24,896 nucleotides of DNA, from positions 1 to 24,896 of the forward strand of contig NBAZ01000065.1 in the NCBI GenBank assembly GCA_002794735.1. Direction: 5' to 3'. The notes beneath the pieces were generated by a model that was given only the letters and a program-made list of their open reading frames with translations, was not told the origin of the DNA and did no database searches. This document shows positions 18,713 through 24,896 of the stretch, piece after piece. Numbering within the stretch: position 1 is the stretch's first letter; the number at the start of each line of letters is the position of its first letter. This DNA is from Pyrrhoderma lamaoense. Its lineage: Eukaryota > Basidiomycota > Agaricomycetes > Hymenochaetales > Hymenochaetaceae. Made by a program: the position numbers and the translations under genes.

Positions 18713-19572
18713 ATGGAAAGTCTTGCAACGGAACTTTCAGCATACCTTTTGAGGAGGCTCAAAGAGTGAGATATACGAACCGTCCTTTTGACACTATCAG
18801 GATCTTTGCTCAAACCGTTCTAAAGAATTACCGATTCAAACCGTTTAATTATAGGGCTCTGTGGGATACCTGCGAGTGGGAAATCATCTCTAGCAAAGCT
18901 TATCGTCGATAGATGCAATGGGGAGCTGGAAGTGCAGGATAAAGTCGGTAATGGATCAAGAGCTATTGTTATCGGACTTGACGGTTGGCACCTAACTCGG
19001 GCTCAATTGGATGCCATGCCTGATCCTAAACTTGCGCATGACCGACGTGGTGCCTATTGGACTTTTGATGGCGATGGATACACCGCCTTTGTAAAATCTC
19101 TTAGAAACCCTGTAGAGAACAGCTCATGCCAAGTTATCACTGCTCCTGCATTCGATCATGCGAGAAAGGATCCCGATTTTGATGCTATATACGTTTTTCC
19201 AAAACATCGCCTTGTTTTGATTGAAGGTTTATATACTTTTTTATCGATAGAACCTTGGAAAACTGCGGGAGAGCTGCTTGATGAACGCTGGGTGATTGAC
19301 ATTCCCTTTGAAGAGGCTTCGAAAAGACTAGTAAAACGCCATGTGATAACTGGCGTTGCTAAGGATATGGAAGAGGCGATATGGAGGGCAGAAGAAAATG
19401 ATATGCCCAGTAAGACTTTCTAACTCTTTCTCACTTTCACTTTATTCTTATGATTCTGAAATGACCATCAGATGGAAGATTTGTTTTTGAAAATATGCTA
19501 GAACCGACTAGACGAATACTAAGTTTAGACGATCCAACATTTGCGACGGTGGTGGAACACAAATCGGGATAG
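18713..19572 (+). CDS. P-loop small-molecule kinase, uridine kinase/phosphoribulokinase-like (3 exons)
   Basis: Exons 18713-18765, 18826-19409 and 19472-19572 encode 245 residues; introns are 60 and 62 nt and in phase. The first exon (MESLATELSAYLLRRLKE) leads to the Walker A loop GLCGIPASGKSSLAKLI at about residues 26-42. LDGWHLTRAQLDAM follows, the acidic substrate-side motif seen as DGYH/DGFH in relatives. Then come AYWTFDGDGY, VLIEGLYTFL (Walker-B-like strand), RLVKRHVITG (lid arginines) and ENDMPNGRFVFEN. This set fits the bacterial FrcK/pantothenate-kinase-like and fungal YFH7-type group of soluble kinases. The substrate (sugar, nucleoside or pantothenate-like) is not predictable. The shortness of exon 1 would make the start easy to miss; the P-loop lies just after the first junction. 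Confidence 0.93.
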
Positions 19573-19707
19573 CATGTACTAAAAATATATATCTCTGGAG
19601 CCTGTTTATAGCAAACGAATACCAGGTTTTTGGAATGGACATCTCAGTGTTTTTTAGGATTCCGGACATTCAGTCTACCTAAGTTCTGATCCGAGAATAC
19701 AAGGAAA

Positions 19708-20744
19708 CTAGAACGAAGCAAGAGCTTTTCCTGTTATTAGTCTGCCCGCAAAACTGTAAACGGCAACACTAGCCAAGGCACTCAGAGTACCTAAGGAAAA
19801 CGCCAATGCCAACTTTAAATGATCATCGTGATTGGGACGGATGGAAACTTGCTGTTTCTTATTTTCATTATTTCGTGCAATTTTTTCTCCACTTCTTCTC
19901 ATCTCTTCTTCCTTCGACTAATGATTGCTAGGTGCCTTTGTGTTATCCGGACCAGTGAGCATTCCGGGAAGTCCATCTATGCTCCTTATATTATTTTCCG
20001 CCCAATACTCCCTCAGCCCACTGTCCATTCGCGTGTTCTGGCAAGAAGAATCAGCCTGGGCCTCTCTCCGGGACATGCGTTCAAGGAGAAGTGTCCGTTC
20101 ACATCTAAAGTCGTAGAATGGAATTGAATATCCACATGACTAAGTATGTGAGGAACCGATTACAGATTTAATTTGACGTGACTTGAAGGACCAGATCAGA
20201 GTCTTGAACACTTACTGAGCCCACTTTGTGCACGTCAATTATTATTGCTGAACGAGATCCAGGTTTTCTACTTCCCACCGGAACCATATTTTCGTACACC
20301 GGTGTTCCGTACTCGTGAGCAGCACCTGGAAGGTTAGGGGGCGTACTTAGTATCCCACTAAAGTTTTTAAGAAGTTTTCAACTGTACCCGTTCCAAAAAG
20401 CCTAACAATACGGGGAGGACCATCAAATGCACAAAACATGATTGTTATGCGCCGATTCTCTCGTAGATGAGCTATTGTCTCACTACCTGGTATATGTTTT
20501 CATAGTTGTTGGACAATAGTCCATGAACTTATTAATAGGAAAATACTATAAAACTTACCACTTCCAGTTAAATCTTCATACCACACTTTATTTGGATTAT
20601 GACATGGAAACAATCAAATGCACCTTTCGGAGATACGTTAACATGTCCATTAGGCGAGAGAGGGGCAGTAGCGACCCAGAAGATATGTTGCTTCTGTATC
20701 CATTCAAGTAAGTTTGGCGGACAGGAGTCAAAGAACTGGCCCAT
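19708..20744 (-). pseudogene. Pyridoxamine-phosphate-oxidase-like protein, broken copy 1
   Basis: FMN-binding split-barrel family, four exons: 20744-20559, 20486-20388, 20325-20216 and 20139 down to a TAG at 19918-19920. The start is MGQFFDSCPPNLLEW; landmarks are FWVATAPLSPNGHVNVSPKG, KVWYEDLTGSG, ETIAHLRENRRITIMFCAFD, GPPRIVRLFGTG, EYGTPVYENMVP, GSRSAIIIDVHKVGSSCGYS and SIDGLPGML. Introns of 72, 62 and 76 nt have good sites. Two lesions are visible. Exon 1 is 186 nt where phase needs 187: the frame changes between FDCFHVI and PNKVWYED, near 20595-20605. The in-frame TAG then separates APSNH from a further 69 codons (to 19708) that include a probable membrane helix (LALAFSLGTLSALASVAVYS). 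A sequencing error could explain one lesion, and the TAG could be a genuine shorter end. Confidence 0.8.
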
Positions 20745-21594
20745 CTAAATTTTCAGTTCTCAATACTCTAACAAGCAAACTAAGGAGGTTAATAGGAAAG
20801 TAAGAATTAGATCGGAGTTGCAAATTCGCCTTTGTGGAAAGGAGATGAGTTTAATTTGACTTTGATGTTTTGCGGTGTAGACAGAAGCTAATCAAGGTAT
20901 TTGTTATTCCCTGAGTCAAGTTAACAAAGACCCAGAGATAAGACCAGATATAAGTGGGAACTGATAAAGAGCCGTCGTGATTTGAAGCTCGAGTCATGAG
21001 ACTCCATGGCGAGCTTAATCTTTGAGTTCACTGACACGTGTGTTCCTGCAATTTCACTTACAGTACAACCTATCATACATACAAAGAACACTGGTACTAA
21101 CATAGCACATTAACCTTAGTTCTCACAAGCAATCTGAGAACCTGAACTTTCTCTGAAAGATACCCCTAAGCTAGCATTATATTATTTTCCCATACAATAG
21201 ACCCGAAACGGATTTCATATCAACTGATCACGTACTTTCTGATCCCCGTCGCCAGGGTCAGATACAACATAGGAAAGCCCGAGCTTCCAAAGATAATTCT
21301 GAGGTTTCCCGAACGACTCCTTTGTATTACTCTGATTGGAGAGGGATTCGAATTCGAGATGCGCCGGCTTCATAAGCATTGGAAATAGAACTCTGGAAAA
21401 CGAAGGTAGATGTATGCGTGGCTTTGAGAGCTGGAAAAATCACATTTTGATTCTTCCAACAGGTTCTCATAGATCTCTCTCTCACCGATTCAAAACACTT
21501 TACCGCTTGGTTATCATTGTTCTCTAGCCCGGCAGTTTCTTGTTTTCATTGGTTTTCAACCGATCAATAATATAGTGTTTGGAAGAATCCTTCA
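20745..21594. other. Gap between the two PPOX copies
   Basis: No secure gene. A 60-codon minus frame (20921-21103) starts MLVPVFFVCMIGCTVSEIAG, signal-peptide-like, but it has no family resemblance. The segment next to copy 2 may be its unrecognisable 3' part. Confidence 0.4.
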
Positions 21595-22282
21595 TAACTT
21601 GTAACGTGTAACTTCAAAACCACAAAGCCACATGACCGTATATTGCAGGTAAGGTGATGGAGATAGCTGGAGTATGTCTTTTGTTCAGTACGTTTATTGC
21701 TATAAAAATGAATACGTACTCAACACGACGAACGTCGCCGATTGCCGCTCTGGAGCCGGGATCCCTCTTGAAAGTAGGTATTAGAGCATTATATTCGGCA
21801 CTCTTACATTCATATACAGAGATACACATCATTTCATTTGCTTCACTGGGTTTGTTGTTGCTTTTTTGGTCATGGTATAAGGTAAGTAGGGGATTACTTT
21901 ATCCACAAAGCCGAACTATCCCAACTGCCCCACTTTCCCCGATAAATGAAAGAGAATAGAAATTTTCCACATTTCTCTCTTGTGAGCGATAGTAGCATAG
22001 CCTTTGATTAGCTGTTTGAAGCTATTATTACTATTTCCAAAGCATAGAATACCTTGCTTTGGCCCGAGTAAGATCTCACCAAACTATGTGCACACAAGTC
22101 AACATTAGCCGTACATGCAGCAGTCTCGTCTCTTTGTGTCATTACTGAATATTCAACAAGGAATGTCTCTCATATTCCTTCTGGAGACATATTCACATGA
22201 TCATACCCGGGTAGAGGGGTGGTGGCTACCCAAAAGACTTCTTGTTTACGTATGTATTTGCCCAAGTTTCATAGTCAGCTAG
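21595..22282 (-). pseudogene. Pyridoxamine-phosphate-oxidase-like protein, decayed copy 2
   Basis: A colinear series of degraded matches to copy 1 on the same strand, broken by stops and frame changes. The parts run from high to low coordinates: KYIRKQEVFWVATTPLP with DHVNMSPEGI (about 22170-22278), VW*DLT (near 22070-22090), ATIAHKREM (about 21972-21998), GAVGIVRLCG (about 21900-21932), EYNALIPTFKRDPGSRAA (about 21740-21800) and SCGF (near 21630). Order and spacing match copy 1 exons 1-4, with interrupted frames throughout. It is therefore a dead tandem paralogue. An open frame on the opposite strand (21654-21959) is its antisense shadow. Confidence 0.75.
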
Positions 22283-22787
22283 CCTTAGTAGTGATGATCC
22301 GCTCAAGTTAATTCGCAGATAGTATCCATATGTTGCAACTAGACTTCATGCGGGTGGTTATTGTAATAGTTATATTAGATCTGAATATGAAACCAGCTTT
22401 CGCATACCTTTTTTGCGAGTAGCTACTACCATATATGTTGATATTATAGATCAGACTGATCTGCATCGTTATTGGTTTCTGGCTTTAACGACTTCTCCAT
22501 CTTCTTGAGCTGCTTGAGTGAATGCTATAGAAGTTTTCATCTGTTCTAACACCGGCATCGTCCATGACTAAAGTCATAAATGAAAATATCTCCGAGATAC
22601 GTCGTGTGCCATCGAATACGGTAAAATTCTATTAGGTTGCTCTTATTTTCTAGTTCTAAAACACTAGACGTCCAATAGCCCGATTTCTTTAGTACCACTA
22701 GAATTCTAACGAGGATTAATAACCCTAAAACATCTCTACTGATCCTACCAGAGTCTAAGGTATCAAATCTAGAATATCATGCTTCAG
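22283..22787 (-). other. Unassigned stretch with a 76-codon open minus frame
   Basis: No gene I can name. The minus strand is open from 22776 to 22549 (76 codons, no ATG). It encodes segments such as LGLLILVRILVVLKKSGYW and LELENKSNLIEFYRIRW. A neighbouring minus frame has FTQAAQEDGEVVKARNQ just before a stop (about 22475-22530). A third frame near 22590-22625 reads VFDGTRRIS, which recalls AFDGPPRIV of the PPOX family. This may be the relic of another gene or of a third PPOX copy. Confidence 0.3.
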
Positions 22788-24038
22788 TAGCTGGAAGTCT
22801 TTTCTCTTTACATCCCACGTCGGATCCCCTTCTATTTCACTACTTTTTGTGGCACTTATCGGACTTCCTATAACCTTATGGACGTACAAGGCTTGTCGTA
22901 AACAACACTATCTCTACTGAAGTACTACTAACTGAGTAACAGTGCTTAGCAATGGTTTTATTCCAGAGAAAGATAATTTACATGGGTAAATATAAGCAAA
23001 TATGGAATAACCCTTTTTTTTGTTCCCAAGTATTGATGATTTCTTCCTTCACTTTTTCTAAGGATACGTTCCTCCAGGATCACGAACAGAAAAATTAGCG
23101 GATATTAAGCTACCTGACAGATTATTGAAGAAGTATACGTTCGAGGAAGAGAAAATACATTCCTCGGATAATGTTGTTTTATCGGCACTCATCATGAGTA
23201 AAAGAGACATGGAAAAACCTAGCTGTGTGATTATCTACCTACAAGGTCAGGACATGACTTAAACCTTTTTTTAATTGTCATCTCAGGCATCTTTTCAAAT
23301 GATTCAGGCAATGCTGGGAACGCCCTACACAGAATTCCTGTCTTTGACGCACTTCTATCATCGACCAAACATATAACCCCAATCATCCTTGCACCCGCAC
23401 CTCGTTCTTACTGGACGTCGACTAGTCGGACCCCAACGCAACGCGGCATCATCAACGATTACTGTGCTTCAATAGCATACGCATCAAATCGGTGGCCAGG
23501 AGTGCCTATCATTCTCTACGGTCATTCTCTTGGTGGAGCCGTATCTATTTGCCTTCTGTCGGAGCTGGATGAAAATACGCAAGGGGCGAAACTAATACAG
23601 GGTCTCATTCTAGAAAATCCATTTGCTTCGATCCCTGATATGGTACATGCGTTATATCCACAACGGGCGCTTCCATATCGCTATCTAGCGCCTCTTGCAT
23701 GGGACAAATGGGATGCACTGGGCATTATGCGTTCTATTTCAGATCCATATTCCATGCCCAGTGGTACAGAGAATCAGGCTTCTCCCAATCATCATCCCCC
23801 TACTGTACTTATGCGTTTATCAAGGAAAATGCTCATGCTTGTGAGTGAGCGTGATGAAATGGTCCCTCGTTCAATGGGAGAAGCAATTTTTGATTCTTGT
23901 ACAAAAGAACAAAATGTGCGTGATGATGCTCGCCTAGTTGTCGTTGAAGGCGCCCTGCATGAGGATGCTTACCAACAACGTCAGTGGAAGGTCGAAATAG
24001 GAAAATATCTAGAAAGAGTAGTTTCCTCAAAAAATTAG
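22788..24038 (+). CDS. BEM46/ABHD13-like membrane-anchored alpha/beta hydrolase (5' end unresolved)
   Basis: Supported exons: up to 22897, 22950-22985, 23063-23245 and 23308-24038 (stop TAG). The first encodes a membrane segment (SISLLFVALIGLPITLWTYK). The intron after it has the branch site TACTAAC, and the second exon gives MVLFQRKIIYMG, continuing as YVPPGSRTEKL. This N-terminal helix and IIYMG phrase are typical of fungal BEM46-type proteins. Oxyanion loop: YLQGNAGN. Nucleophile: YGHSLGGA (Ser). Catalytic Asp: VSERDEMVP. Catalytic His: EGALHEDAY. All three residues are present. No in-frame ATG occurs between a TAA near 22757 and the helix, so the start lies in an unseen 5' exon or has been lost. 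Members are ER- or membrane-associated serine hydrolases of uncertain substrate. Confidence 0.85.
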
Positions 24039-24498
24039 GATTGAGTTATGAGTATTGATTAAGAACCACACAAGGTTGTCTTCAATTCTTCTCAAACATG
24101 TATAATAAGCGCTCTTATTTTTTTGATTGTACACACAAATCAAGACTTATTGTTATAATTTGTAATTTTATGGACGACGAAGTCATCAGTATACAGTTAT
24201 TATGTCGTCCTTATAATTGTCTTGATATTTCACTTGTTTAGAATATCAATTTTAGTGCTAAGACATGAAGTAGACGATTATCATTATGAGACAAAAAAGG
24301 TAAAGGATATTGCGAGGACATTTAGTTATAGAACCCACTAGAATAATCCAGACTCGGTAAGCGCCAAAGTAGCCAATGGGCCGGCCCTTAATAGTACGCG
24401 TCTCCGAATCTAAAGGGAGGCACAGAATTTGAGAGACTAACATATCTTTCTTGCTTTAACTCGCACACTACCACCTCATTTCATTCAACATACACGAA
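24039..24498. other. Intergenic region before the p23 gene
   Basis: AT-rich 3' flank of the hydrolase gene, then the upstream region of the p23 gene. The last 60 nt (cgcacactaccacctcattt...) look like a C/A-rich fungal 5' leader. No coding signal on either strand. Confidence 0.5.
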
Positions 24499-24896
24499 AT
24501 GGCTGTTCACCCTGAGATTTTGTGGGCTCAACGTAGCTCAGAGGTAGACGAAGAGAAGGTGAGTACTTGTGTGGGGATTTCTTAAGATTGTGGAAATGTC
24601 CTGATCGCGCTCCCTTGTGTGGTCATTGACATCGTGTTAGAACGTTATCTACTTGACCGTAAACCTTACAGAGATCAACGAGCCAACTTTAAAGCTCGAC
24701 ATACAACCGAAAGAGATTACTTTTGAAGCCAAAGCTGGAAGGTACAGTATTCACATCCTAACATGTTACTAAATAATGTGCATATATGCTGATTCGGATT
24801 CACAATAAACGACGCATATATATCTACAACTTGTGGCACACACTTGATAAATAGGCCAGAAGAGCATGAATACCAATTCAGCTTCAAGCTATATGA
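24499..24896 (+). CDS. SBA1: Hsp90 co-chaperone p23/Sba1-like, CS domain (partial, runs off the window)
   Basis: Exons 24499-24558, 24641-24741 and 24855-24896 (edge) are in phase, with introns of 82 and 113 nt. The 67 visible residues start MAVHPEILWAQRSSEVDEEK. They continue NVIYLTVNLTEINEPTLKLD, QPKEITFEAKAG and PEEHEYQFSFKLY, the opening beta strands of a CS/p23 domain (the HPxxxWAQR start is characteristic). The family binds ATP-bound Hsp90 in the cytosol and nucleus and slows ATP hydrolysis, stabilising client complexes. The WxQR-type start and the phased introns make the call secure although the C-terminal acidic tail is outside the window. Confidence 0.9.

Noticed and set aside
19886..19954. 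Micro-intron removing the TAG in PPOX copy 1
   Set aside because: The only GT...TAG candidate is about 35 nt, has a poor GTCCGG donor and would break the frame.
20921..21103. 60-codon minus frame with a signal-peptide-like start as a small secreted protein
   Set aside because: Only the N-terminal hydrophobicity supports it; there is no cysteine pattern, no splice partner and no family match.
21654..21959. 101-codon plus frame as the first exon of the downstream hydrolase
   Set aside because: It has a hydrophobic end and a good GTAAGT, but the minus strand here is colinear with PPOX copy 2. The true membrane exon with IIYMG lies at 22800-22985.
1..24896. CRISPR arrays, bacterial operons, rRNA, LTR retrotransposons or giant cargo elements
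   Set aside because: No spaced direct repeats, no rRNA similarity, no LTR pair or integrase/tyrosine-recombinase frame seen; all genes look like fungal nuclear genes.

Overview
The window is nuclear DNA of a filamentous fungus, most likely a basidiomycete of the Agaricomycotina type. Genes are split by many short GT-AG introns (mostly 52-82 nt), lie close together on both strands, and a basidiomycete-style non-LTR retrotransposon is present. I cannot name the species. All exon structures below were built by eye from splice consensus, phase agreement and family resemblance.

Layout, left to right. A phi-like glutathione S-transferase (minus, 636-1491) is divergent from an FMN-dependent alpha-hydroxy-acid oxidase/lactate monooxygenase-like gene (plus, 2558-4291). 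A three-exon minus-strand gene of unknown identity (4435-5343) carries a PD-(D/E)XK-nuclease-like motif set. About 1.9 kb without recognisable genes follows. Next comes a complete four-exon Argonaute (plus, 7285-10242) with all PIWI catalytic positions filled. Directly downstream is a near full-length LINE with a gag-like ORF1 split by one frame change, an endonuclease-RT-RNase H ORF2 and an 18-A tail. The tail stops 70 bp before a tRNA-Ile(AAU) gene. Then come a DUF2855 protein (minus) and a divergent P-loop small-molecule kinase (plus) sharing a 154 bp promoter region.

The right part holds two copies of a pyridoxamine-phosphate-oxidase-like (FMN-binding split barrel) gene on the minus strand. 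The first (19708-20744) is nearly intact but has a one-base frameshift and an in-frame TAG before a probable membrane tail. The second (about 21595-22282) is heavily decayed. A membrane-anchored BEM46/ABHD13-like serine hydrolase (plus, 5' end unresolved) and the first exons of an Hsp90 co-chaperone p23/Sba1 gene, cut by the window edge, complete the window.

The genes do not form one pathway. The clearest theme is an RNA-silencing effector next to a well-preserved retrotransposon and a tRNA gene, and a locus of duplicated flavin-dependent genes in decay. The points most worth checking are the split ORF1 of the LINE, the PD-(D/E)XK-like protein, the broken PPOX pair and an unexplained 76-codon open frame near 22.7 kb.
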